Shown here: one piece after another, positions 1-5,084 of the stretch
Numbering within the stretch: the first letter of the stretch is position 1
Layout: the number at the start of each line of letters is the position of its first letter
Assembly (NCBI GenBank): GCA_035542155.1
Contig: DATKLX010000139.1
Span: 1 to 12,578, forward strand
Direction of reading: 5' to 3'
Source of the DNA: DATKLX01 sp035542155
GTDB taxonomy: Bacteria; Chloroflexota; Anaerolineae; Anaerolineales; Anaerolineaceae
Length of the DNA: 12,578 bases
The notes under the pieces: generated by a model
Seen by the model: the letters and a program-made list of their open reading frames with translations, nothing else
The model's database searches: none
Told to the model about the DNA's origin: nothing
Program-made: the position numbers and the translations under genes

Positions 1-162
1 GCGGATATCGGCGGGGACGCGTTCGAGGGCCATGACGGCCACCGCCCCGGCTTCCTCGGCGATGCGGGCATGCTCGGGAGTGACCACGTCCATGATCACC
101 CCGCCCTTCAGCATCTGCGCCAGCCCCTTCTTCACTCCAAAGGTACCAACTTCCTGCTCCAT
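1..162 (-). CDS. pdxS: PdxS, pyridoxal 5'-phosphate synthase lyase subunit (5' part only)
   Basis: Only the first 54 codons lie in the window; the gene runs off the left edge. The translation begins MEQEVGTFGVKKGLAQMLKG and continues GVIMDVVTPEHARIAEEAGAVA, then VMALERVPADIR, which is the highly conserved N-terminus of PdxS/SNZ. PdxS is the (beta/alpha)8-barrel subunit of the DXP-independent vitamin B6 pathway: it condenses ribose 5-phosphate, glyceraldehyde 3-phosphate and ammonia from the glutaminase PdxT into PLP. The conserved Asp of the IMDV motif (residue 25 here) is visible; the two catalytic lysines lie outside the window. The ATG at 162 is preceded by a strong GAGGAGG ribosome site (167-173) at 4 nt. 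pdxT would be expected next, beyond the left edge, but this cannot be seen. Confidence 0.95.
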   Translation of the reverse strand, partial: MEQEVGTFGVKKGLAQMLKGGVIMDVVTPEHARIAEEAGAVAVMALERVPADIR

Positions 163-200
163 GCAGCCTCCTCAAACGATAAAGACACTGTTCCTTTTTG

Positions 201-229
201 ATTCTACCACGCCCCACTGCCCTCGGCAA
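201..229 (-). promoter_or_regulatory. Probable sigma-70-type promoter of pdxS
   Basis: Read on the minus strand, a -35 box TTGCCG (224-229) and a -10 box TAGAAT (201-206) are separated by exactly 17 nt. This would start transcription near 194 and leave a leader of about 30 nt before the pdxS ATG at 162. The match is by eye; no PLP riboswitch-like structure or MocR-type site is evident. Confidence 0.6.
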
Positions 230-265
230 CTCGAAGGCTCAATGGGAATCGCCGTGGAGGAGAGA

Positions 266-291
266 AGGTGTGGGGGTGGACCCCCACACCT
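266..291. repeat. Perfect 12-bp inverted repeat between divergent promoters
   Basis: AGGTGTGGGGGT (266-277) and its exact reverse complement ACCCCCACACCT (280-291) are separated by GG. Flanking GAG/CTC bases extend it imperfectly. There is no T tract on either side and it sits between two divergent promoters, so a terminator is unlikely. It looks like a small dispersed palindromic repeat (REP/MITE-like), similar in style to those later in the window. Confidence 0.7.
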
Positions 292-365
292 CTCCTTAAT
301 GTGCCGCTCTGAAGGAAGCGGCATTGCAATCCGACCCGAGGAAGCAATCCCCAACTCCACCCCTC

Positions 366-393
366 TTGACAACCCAGAAAACATGTGTACAAT
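366..393 (+). promoter_or_regulatory. Promoter of the gntR-slipin operon
   Basis: A consensus -35 TTGACA (366-371), a 16-nt spacer and a -10 TACAAT (388-393) form the best sigma-70-like promoter in the window. It predicts a start near 400, about 37 nt before the TTG start codon at 437. The -10 overlaps GTGTACAAT, and two further TACAAT hexamers follow in the tandem repeat directly downstream. Confidence 0.75.
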
Positions 394-400
394 AATACTA

Positions 401-417
401 TGATACAATGATACAAT
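401..417 (+). promoter_or_regulatory. Tandem 8-bp repeat, candidate GntR operator
   Basis: TGATACAA occurs twice head to tail (401-408, 409-416 read as TGATACAA-TGATACAA-T), immediately downstream of the -10 box and over the expected transcription start. YtrA-type GntR proteins usually repress their own operon from sites overlapping the promoter, so this is a reasonable autoregulatory site. Alternatively the repeat only supplies extra -10-like TACAAT hexamers. No binding data can be read from sequence. Confidence 0.4.
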
Positions 418-436
418 TAAAAAGTGGAGGCTGTGC

Positions 437-895
437 TTGAATCCTTTATCCGAAAAGATCAGGTTGGACTTCCGCTCGACCGAGCCGCTCTACCTGCAGA
501 TCGCCCGCCAGCTCGAGCAGTTGGTCGCCAAGGGAACACTCAAAGTTGGCGACCAGCTCCCCACGGTGCGCGAGCTGGCTACTGAGCTGCGTATCAATTT
601 CAATACGATTGCTCGGGCCTACAAGCTGCTGGATGAATCTCGCCTGATCTCCACCCAGCGCGGGCGCGGCACCTACATCTGGGAGGCGCCAACCGCGGAA
701 ATGATGAATGAGATCCGCCGCAAAACCCTGGAAGAGCTCGCCAGCCGCTATCTTACTGAAGCCCGCCAGCTTGGGTATTCCAGCGAGCAGGCGCTCGACG
801 CGGTGCAAGCGGCCCTCCACGCGCTGGAAGATGCCTCCGGAGCCGCATTGGAACCAAACAAAAGTGTCTTGCAAAATCCTGAGAGGGAAAAATGA
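437..895 (+). CDS. GntR-family transcriptional regulator, YtrA subfamily
   Basis: A 152-aa DNA-binding regulator. Residues about 12-80 form the GntR winged helix: YLQIARQLEQLVAKGTLKVG, QLPTVRELATELRINFNTIA, then RAYKLLDESRLISTQRGRGT, which carries the signature LPTVRELA, the recognition-helix motif INFNT and the wing RGRGTY. The remaining 70 residues are a short helical dimerisation region, as in YtrA regulators; there is no aminotransferase domain, so it is not the MocR/PdxR regulator of neighbouring pdxS. The start is TTG at 437: GGAGG lies at 426-430, 6 nt upstream, and no in-frame ATG exists before the domain is lost. The stop overlaps the start of the next gene (ATGA, 892-895), so both are translated as one coupled unit. 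Likely job: autorepressor controlling the slipin gene; the effector is unknown. Confidence 0.92.
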   Translation: MNPLSEKIRLDFRSTEPLYLQIARQLEQLVAKGTLKVGDQLPTVRELATELRINFNTIARAYKLLDESRLISTQRGRGTYIWEAPTAEMMNEIRRKTLEELASRYLTEARQLGYSSEQALDAVQAALHALEDASGAALEPNKSVLQNPEREK

Positions 896-1851
896 ATAAG
901 AAATCCGAATCTGAACAAACGACCATCTCATCCTCCAACCCGCAGCCGATCAAGGCTGCCAAACCGGGCGATACCTTGCACATCAGCGGCCTGGGTATAT
1001 TGATCGCGGCCCTGATCGTTCTGGCGGCGACCTGGGCCGCTGTGCGGCTCAAAGATAGCCTCTCCAGCGACACGATCGGGCTCATGATCGCCCTGGCGAG
1101 CGTGGTCGCGCTCTATATCCTCTTCAGTCTGAAAGTGGCCCGCCAGTGGGAAAAGGCTGTTGTCCTGCGCCTGGGCAAATTCCGTGGTCTGAAAGGCCCC
1201 GGGTTGTTCTGGATCTGGTCCATCTTTGAAACCACCCCGGTTTGGATCGACCACCGTGTGATGGTCACGCCTTTCAATGCCGAGAAGACCCTCACCCGTG
1301 ATACCGTCCCCGTCGACGTCGATGCGGTCCTCTTTTGGATGGTCTGGGACGCCGAGAAGGCTGCCCTGGAGGTCGAGGATTATCAGGTTGCCATCGCCTG
1401 GGCGGCGCAGACCGCGCTGCGCGAAGTCATCGGCCAGATGACCCTGGCTGACATTCTGATCGGGCGCGCCAGGATGGATGCGGACCTGCAAAAGATTATC
1501 GACGAGCGGACCACCCCATGGGGGATTTCCGTCCAGTCTGTGGAGATCAGGGACGTGATTATTCCTCAAGGTCTGGAGGATGCCATGTCCCAGCAGGCGC
1601 AGGCCGAGCGCGAACGCCAGTCCCGCGTCATCCTGGGCGAGGCGGAAATGCAGGTGGCCGATAGCTTCGCCGAAGCCTCCAAGGCCTACGCGAGCAATCC
1701 CACCGCCCTCCATCTGCGGGCCATGAACATGCTCTTTGAGGGGCTGAAGGAAAAGGGAGCGCTGGTCATCGTCCCCTCCAGCGCCGTCGACACGATGAAC
1801 CTGGGCGCCGTGAGTGGGCTGGTCGCCCTGGGCCAGGGCCAGAGCAAATAG
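892..1851 (+). CDS. Slipin / stomatin-like SPFH (band 7) membrane protein
   Basis: 319 aa. Two N-terminal hydrophobic segments (about 32-52 and 61-81) anchor it; the SPFH/band 7 domain runs from about 82 to 260. Diagnostic stretches are QWEKAVVLRLGKFRGLKGPG (85-104), the central TRDTVPVDVDAVLFWMV, and VEIRDVIIPQGLEDAMS followed by QQAQAERERQSRVILGEAE, the slipin signature at the start of the C-terminal helix. Such proteins oligomerise on the inner face of the membrane and organise membrane microdomains or partner proteases; a NfeD-type partner is commonly encoded nearby but none is in this window. ATG at 892 overlaps the gntR stop by 4 bp; GAGAGGG (881-887) serves as ribosome site. Substrate or partner cannot be inferred from the sequence. 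Confidence 0.93.
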   Translation: MNKKSESEQTTISSSNPQPIKAAKPGDTLHISGLGILIAALIVLAATWAAVRLKDSLSSDTIGLMIALASVVALYILFSLKVARQWEKAVVLRLGKFRGLKGPGLFWIWSIFETTPVWIDHRVMVTPFNAEKTLTRDTVPVDVDAVLFWMVWDAEKAALEVEDYQVAIAWAAQTALREVIGQMTLADILIGRARMDADLQKIIDERTTPWGISVQSVEIRDVIIPQGLEDAMSQQAQAERERQSRVILGEAEMQVADSFAEASKAYASNPTALHLRAMNMLFEGLKEKGALVIVPSSAVDTMNLGAVSGLVALGQGQSK

Positions 1852-1919
1852 CCCGCCGGCGGCAACGATCGCGCGACCGGGGTGTGAGAAAGGTGTATCC
1901 TGAATAACCTGAGATGAAA

Positions 1920-1935
1920 TGTTTCACGTGAAACA
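1920..1935. promoter_or_regulatory. parS site 1 (ParB binding/loading site)
   Basis: TGTTTCACGTGAAACA is an exact 16-bp palindrome identical to the widely conserved bacterial parS consensus. The palindrome extends to 20 bp, AATGTTTCACGTGAAACATT (1918-1937). It lies in the gap between two converging genes, downstream of both stops, so it cannot be a promoter element of either. ParB loads here as a CTP-dependent clamp and spreads for chromosome segregation and SMC loading. Confidence 0.93.
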
Positions 1936-1945
1936 TTCGCATACC

Positions 1946-1973
1946 GGGGAGGGTTGATGGATCAGCCTTCCCC
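1946..1973. repeat. Hairpin between the two parS sites, possible bidirectional terminator
   Basis: GGGGAGGGTTGAT (1946-1958) can pair over 13 positions with ATCAGCCTTCCCC (1961-1973), with two G-U pairs in the RNA and a GG turn. It follows the slipin stop by about 95 nt and the cytochrome stop by about 45 nt in the opposite direction. No clean T tract follows, so termination is only a possibility; a structural spacer between the parS sites is the other reading. Confidence 0.4.
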
Positions 1974-1976
1974 TGA

Positions 1977-1992
1977 TGTTTCACGTGAAACA
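1977..1992. promoter_or_regulatory. parS site 2 (ParB binding/loading site)
   Basis: A second exact copy of TGTTTCACGTGAAACA, 57 bp centre to centre from site 1. Only one further base pair is palindromic outside the core (ATG...CAT), so the flanks differ from site 1 and the two are not simply a recent duplication of a longer block. Two perfect 16-mers this close cannot reasonably arise by chance. Confidence 0.93.
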
Positions 1993-2018
1993 TTTCCATT
2001 CCCGCTCTGTGTCGTAGA

Positions 2019-2486
2019 CTATTTCGGCGGGTTCAGGCTGATAATGTAAGCGATGACGTCGGCAATTTGCTGCGATGTCAATACCTTGGAATCGCCGTAA
2101 TTCAACATGACTTTGGCCGGGTTTGTTCCCGCTGGCGTGGACCCATGCTCCAGAAACAGGTCGAGGTTGGCTCCGAATACTTTGGGGTCTTTGTTGACCA
2201 GGGTCTCGTCGATGGGGTTGAGCGTCGGCACGGTGCCGTCATCCGATCCTGCGTTTTCAACCCCCCCCTTTCCTTCTTCGCCGTGGCACGTGCTGCATGT
2301 GTTTTGGAAGATCTCTTTCCCTCGGCTCGCGTCGCCTTGCAGCGAGACCGCCTGTCCTAAGCCTCCCGCGTTGGACGGCTTGGCCGCGTTCGGATCTGGC
2401 GTTACAGTTACACTCTGGCTGCATGCCGCCAGCAACATCACAAAAAACAGGCAGAACCAGATTACCACCCACATCAGTGCTTTCAT
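2019..2486 (-). CDS. Lipoprotein mono-haem c-type cytochrome (class I)
   Basis: 155 aa from the ATG at 2486, chosen because GGGAGAG lies 5 nt upstream and because it places a proper signal peptide at the N-terminus; an in-frame ATG at 2540 overlaps the promoter. Residues 1-21 are a lipoprotein signal (MKALMWVVIWFCLFFVMLLA, then A) with lipobox LAAC and lipidated Cys22. A short Ser/Pro/Asn-rich linker follows. The haem motif is CSTCH (C64, C67, H68), after GDASRGKEIFQNT, and Met127 in PAKVMLNYG is the likely distal ligand. The C-terminal helix QQIADVIAYIISL is typical of class I cytochrome c. It should be exported, haem-loaded and held to the outer membrane-facing side of the cytoplasmic membrane as an electron carrier; donor and acceptor are not shown by neighbours. 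Confidence 0.92.
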   Translation of the reverse strand: MKALMWVVIWFCLFFVMLLAACSQSVTVTPDPNAAKPSNAGGLGQAVSLQGDASRGKEIFQNTCSTCHGEEGKGGVENAGSDDGTVPTLNPIDETLVNKDPKVFGANLDLFLEHGSTPAGTNPAKVMLNYGDSKVLTSQQIADVIAYIISLNPPK

Positions 2487-2528
2487 GGCCACTCTCCCAA
2501 AGATCACAGAATGAAATCCAGCGTCTCT

Positions 2529-2557
2529 ATTATAGCTCACCCGATTAATTGTACAAT
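2529..2557 (-). promoter_or_regulatory. Probable promoter of the cytochrome gene with ATTGTACAAT palindrome
   Basis: On the minus strand a perfect -10 TATAAT (2529-2534) lies about 40 nt upstream of the ATG. The -35 position is occupied by TTGTAC (2551-2556, 16-nt spacer), a weak match, which itself lies inside the 10-bp palindrome ATTGTACAAT (2548-2557). TGTACAAT is also present at the gntR promoter (386-393), so an operator function is possible. Confidence 0.5.
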
Positions 2558-2610
2558 CGCCAACCCGGGTGCCACTCGTCCATTGGTTGGTTCGTAAATT
2601 GCCCGCTACC

Positions 2611-2790
2611 GTACGGACCGCTCCCTCCTCGCCGCTGGCGCGCGGCCATCAGCGCCTCCTGGACGGTCCTCATCCCGATCCTCTATCTTCTGGCCGCCCT
2701 CATCCAGCGCCGCGTCCTGCCCGGCCCGCCGCCCGGCTGGGAATCCTTTTCAGCGCCGTCAGCCTGGTGGGATGCAATCAGCAAGAGTAA
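2611..2790 (+). pseudogene. Decayed 3' end of a membrane protein gene
   Basis: Frame 2549-2800 contains RRWRAAISASWTVLIPILYL then LAALIQRRVLPGPPPGWES with mostly G/C at third codon positions, as in the real genes here, and one hydrophobic segment. After GWES the good codon pattern moves to the next frame, reading LFSAVSLVGCNQQE and a TAA at 2788-2790; restoring one base near 2747-2752 would join the two. A terminator follows 7 nt later. The PGWxSL pattern after a membrane helix is reminiscent of the C-terminal membrane part of GT2 polyprenyl-phosphate glycosyltransferases, but this is a weak resemblance and I do not assign a function. No start or ribosome site is seen; the 5' part is lost. 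Confidence 0.35.
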
Positions 2791-2796
2791 TCCGCA

Positions 2797-2822
2797 TTGA
2801 GCATCGAAATGCTCAACTTTTT
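2797..2822 (+). terminator. Rho-independent terminator-like hairpin
   Basis: TTGAGCAT (2797-2804) pairs perfectly with ATGCTCAA (2809-2816) around a CGAA loop and is followed by CTTTTT (2817-2822) on the plus strand. The stem has only three G-C pairs, so it is modest, but stem, loop and U run are in the right order. It ends the plus-strand remnant just upstream. Confidence 0.6.
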
Positions 2823-2951
2823 GAAAGAGTGGTGGTCATCCCATATTCTGGGACACGATCGAAAATGTGATCCTTACTTGAAGCAGAAAGGGCTTTCCTG
2901 AATTATCGGATTGGATGAGCAAATAATCAACCATCCGGGCCCTTCATCTAA

Positions 2952-2967
2952 ACTTTCACGTGTGACA
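2952..2967. promoter_or_regulatory. Degenerate parS-like site
   Basis: ACTTTCACGTGTGACA matches the parS consensus at 12 of 16 positions including the whole TTTCACGTG stretch. The four mismatches break the palindrome in both arms. It lies about 1 kb from the perfect parS pair and may be a weak or decayed site, or chance. Confidence 0.3.
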
Positions 2968-2995
2968 TGTGGGCAATGACGGGCCTCAATTTTTG

Positions 2996-3004
2996 TTATC
3001 CACC
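2996..3004 (+). promoter_or_regulatory. Single DnaA-box-like 9-mer
   Basis: TTATCCACC differs from the consensus TTATNCACA only in the last base. It is isolated: I found no cluster of further boxes and no AT-rich unwinding stretch around it, so it does not define an origin by itself. Confidence 0.2.
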
Positions 3005-3062
3005 TGTAATGTCGCCTGTGACAGGGTTTCGGGTATCATACTATGGGGGAGCCGGTCGTAAT

Positions 3063-3076
3063 AGAACAAATGTTCT
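3063..3076. promoter_or_regulatory. LexA/SOS-box-like palindrome upstream of the histidine kinase
   Basis: AGAACAAATGTTCT is palindromic over 6+6 bases. Its core fits GAAC-N4-GTTC, the SOS box of Gram-positive bacteria, including the inner purine/pyrimidine preference (RNRY). It sits about 70 nt before the kinase start, just after a poor promoter-like pair GTGACA (3018-3023) and TACTAT (3039-3044) with a short 15-nt spacer. Functional LexA binding is inference. Confidence 0.35.
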
Positions 3077-3145
3077 GATCCGGTTGTCGCATCTGGCCCC
3101 GGGGGAACCAGATTTTCTTGCTGAGATCGCACTGATTTCCCGCCC

Positions 3146-4390
3146 ATGACCGCCGACCTCCCTTCCCAATCCGAACTCCGCCGCAAAGTCAACCTCCTCG
3201 CCCGCCTGGTCGAGGTCAGCCTGACCCTCAACTCGACCCTCGACCCCGACCGCCTGCTCCTCTACATCATCGACACCGCCGGCCAGCTCCTCGACTGCGA
3301 AGCCGTCTCGGTGCTGCTCTTCGACGAGAACGACGGAAAGCTCCGCTTCGCCGCCTCGACCGGCTCGGACCCTGCCCGGCTGGCCCAGATCCCCGTCCCC
3401 CTCGACCGCTCCATCGCCGGGACAATCTTCAGCGAGAACCGCCCGCTGATCATCCACGACGTGGCCTCCGACGCGCGCCACTACGCCACGGTGGGCAAGC
3501 AGCTCCACTTCGAGATCCGCTCCCTGGCCGGCGTGCCCATGCGCATCCGCGAGCGGGTGACCGGGGTGCTCGAGGCGCTCAACAAGCGCAGTGACCAGTT
3601 CGACGAGGAAGACCTCCATATCCTCTCCATCATCGCCTCGCAGGCCGCGGTGGCGATCCACAACGCCCGCCTGGTCCAGGAGCTCCAGCACGCCTACACC
3701 GAGATCAGCCGCATCGACCAGATCAAGAGCAATTTCCTCGCCCTGGCCTCCCACGAGCTGCGTACCCCGCTCGGGATCATCCTCGGCTACGCTGCCTTCC
3801 TCAAGGACGAGGCCCAGGGCGAGCTCTCGGAGCACGCCAGCGCGGTGCTCTCCTCGGCCCAGCAGATGCGCGGCGTCCTCGAGGCGATGTCCAACATGAC
3901 CCTGATGCGCACCGGCGCGCTCGACCTGCAGATCCAGCCCACGCCGGTCCAGCCGGTGGTCCAGGCCGCCTACTCCGAGGTGCTCCCCATGGCCCACGCC
4001 CGGAGCCAGGAGATCAGCCTCTTCCTCCCTGAGGAGCCGGTCACCGTCCAGGCCGACCCGGCGAAGCTGCAGCTCGCCTTCATTAACATGCTCAATAACG
4101 CGGTGCGCTTCTCGCCGACCGGCGGGCACATCGTCATCGGCGCGGTCGAGGGCCCGGGGAAGATCACCATCGGGATCCAGGATAACGGGATCGGGATCCC
4201 GCCGACGGAACTGGAGCGGATCTTCGAGGAGTTCTACCAGGTGGAGCACCACCTCACCCGCCACTACGGGGGCCTGGGGCTGGGGCTGACGATCGCCCGC
4301 GGCCTGGTCGAGATGCAGGGCGGGCGGATCTGGGCCGAGAGCGCCGGTCTCGGCCAGGGCGCCTGCTTCAAGGTCGAGCTGCCGACCTGA
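3146..4390 (+). CDS. Soluble GAF-domain sensor histidine kinase (orphan)
   Basis: 414 aa, no signal peptide or membrane segment, so cytoplasmic. A coiled N-terminal helix leads into a GAF sensor domain (about 25-175; LDRSIAGTIFSENRPLIIHD and AGVPMRIRERVTGVLEALNK are typical). HisKA follows at about 193-260 with the H-box FLALASHELRTPLG and phospho-acceptor His203. HATPase_c occupies about 300-414: N-box FINMLNNAVRFS (Asn314, Asn318), G1 DNGIGI (346-351), F-box IFEEFYQ (359-365) and G2 GGLGLGL (375-381). All catalytic elements are intact. The ATG at 3146 is the first possible start after an in-frame TGA at 3122; no clear Shine-Dalgarno precedes it. No response regulator is adjacent, so its partner is encoded elsewhere. 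The ligand of the GAF domain cannot be told. Confidence 0.93.
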   Translation: MTADLPSQSELRRKVNLLARLVEVSLTLNSTLDPDRLLLYIIDTAGQLLDCEAVSVLLFDENDGKLRFAASTGSDPARLAQIPVPLDRSIAGTIFSENRPLIIHDVASDARHYATVGKQLHFEIRSLAGVPMRIRERVTGVLEALNKRSDQFDEEDLHILSIIASQAAVAIHNARLVQELQHAYTEISRIDQIKSNFLALASHELRTPLGIILGYAAFLKDEAQGELSEHASAVLSSAQQMRGVLEAMSNMTLMRTGALDLQIQPTPVQPVVQAAYSEVLPMAHARSQEISLFLPEEPVTVQADPAKLQLAFINMLNNAVRFSPTGGHIVIGAVEGPGKITIGIQDNGIGIPPTELERIFEEFYQVEHHLTRHYGGLGLGLTIARGLVEMQGGRIWAESAGLGQGACFKVELPT

Positions 4391-4569
4391 CCCCTCCTAC
4401 GGGGCCTCAGCCTTGAGTTCGGTCCAGGTGCCGGTATCCGGCTGGTTGGTGCGGTCAAAAACCGACCGCCCCTACACCGAGGCTTTCCCCATCCCGAACC
4501 AACCACCCTGTAGGATGCGGTCGTTTCCCAGGCCGCACCATCCCGAACCGGAGCGGCCTTCAGATTGCC

Positions 4570-4631
4570 GTAGGGGCGCAGGGGGCACGTTCAAGGAAGC
4601 CAATTTTTTTACGAATCCCCTGCGCCCCTAC
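4570..4631. repeat. 15-bp perfect inverted repeat element
   Basis: GTAGGGGCGCAGGGG (4570-4584) is the exact reverse complement of CCCCTGCGCCCCTAC (4617-4631), enclosing 32 nt that include a run of seven T. The whole 62-bp unit has the shape of a miniature inverted-repeat element. Confidence 0.75.
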
Positions 4632-4736
4632 ATTTGGGCGAAACAACCTCCGAGTAGCCGAGCATTAATCCTGGTTGGCGCGGTCAAAGACCGGCTGTGC
4701 CCTACGATAGGGTTCTGAACCGGTTGGCCGCAGGGC

Positions 4737-4758
4737 GGGTCGACACATAGGTCGACCC
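4737..4758. repeat. 8-bp inverted repeat with GTCGAC arms
   Basis: GGGTCGAC (4737-4744) and GTCGACCC (4751-4758) flank a 6-nt loop; CCTAC follows, the same edge as in neighbouring repeats. Confidence 0.6.
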
Positions 4759-4794
4759 CTACGGAAGACAGGAGGGTTGGGTTGAGCAGCGCCA

Positions 4795-4858
4795 GGGCGA
4801 AGCCTTCGGATGGGGACGGGTCTTTGAGAAGAGGCCTGTATTTCCGAAGGCTTCGCCC
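4795..4858. repeat. 16-bp perfect inverted repeat element
   Basis: GGGCGAAGCCTTCGGA (4795-4810) is the exact reverse complement of TCCGAAGGCTTCGCCC (4843-4858), enclosing 32 nt, the same spacer length as in the 4570-4631 element. Each arm contains its own small palindrome (CGAAG-C-CTTCG). CCCCTAC follows at the right edge. Confidence 0.78.
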
Positions 4859-4989
4859 CTACCGAAAGATCCGGGTTGTGACAAGGACCCGGGCGGACCC
4901 TCCCATAGGGCGAGACAACCTCCGAGGCGGGTGCGGTCGGAATGGCAACCATCCAGGGGAAGGAGCCTTCACCATCCGACCCGGCAATG

Positions 4990-5011
4990 TCCCTGGTGTA
5001 TTCACCAGGGA
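4990..5011. repeat. Intergenic copy of the CACCAGGGA palindromic element
   Basis: TCCCTGGTG (4990-4998) and CACCAGGGA (5003-5011) flank TATT. On the minus strand it reads CCCTGGT-GAATA-CACCAGGGAC, matching the element inside the DUF5671 gene (CCCTGGT-CAAAA-CACCAGGGAC) except in the loop. It lies 74 nt past the stop of the PPDK_N gene, where the hairpin might also act on the transcript end, though no T tract follows. Confidence 0.65.
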
Positions 5012-5084
5012 AGGGAAAGTTATGCCTGAAAGTGGCCCGGTCCGCTCGCGCCTTGCCTGGTGGCCTTGCAGGGCTGGCCTAATC

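Larger units (their letters stand above)
2541..3145. other. 605-bp gap between cytochrome and histidine kinase genes
   Basis: The left half (about 2611-2790) keeps the codon style of a decayed gene and ends at a terminator (2797-2822). From 2823 to 2950 I see nothing recognisable. The right third holds a degenerate parS-like site (2952-2967), a DnaA-box-like 9-mer (2996-3004), the small palindrome CCTGTGACAGG (3015-3025) and a LexA-like palindrome (3063-3076) upstream of the kinase. No intact ORF in either strand looks like a protein family I know. Confidence 0.7.
4391..5084. repeat. 694-bp intergenic patchwork of dispersed inverted and direct repeats
   Basis: This gap between the end of the kinase gene and the end of the PPDK_N gene holds no supported gene. 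It contains at least four inverted repeats (listed separately) and several direct repeats. GGTTGGTGCGGTCAAAAACC (start 4444) recurs with few changes from 4673, and both run on to a CCCTAC end (4475, 4705). CCATCCCGAACC occurs at 4489-4500 and 4538-4549. GGGCGARACAACCTCCGAG occurs at 4636-4654 and 4908-4926 with one difference. The hexamer CCCCTA/TAGGGG recurs at most palindrome edges. Short palindromes of this type are scattered through many Chloroflexota genomes. Confidence 0.75.

Noticed and set aside
32..403. Plus-strand open frame (123 codons) over the pdxS start and promoter region
   Set aside because: Antisense to pdxS and crossing two promoters; no ribosome site or recognisable protein features.
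3041..4264. Minus-strand open frame (407 codons) opposite the histidine kinase
   Set aside because: Asp/Glu/Val/Gly-rich antisense shadow; the kinase with all catalytic boxes lies on the plus strand.
4444..4926. CRISPR-like array from the recurring direct repeats
   Set aside because: Repeats differ from each other, are irregularly spaced and are themselves palindromic elements; no cas gene is present.
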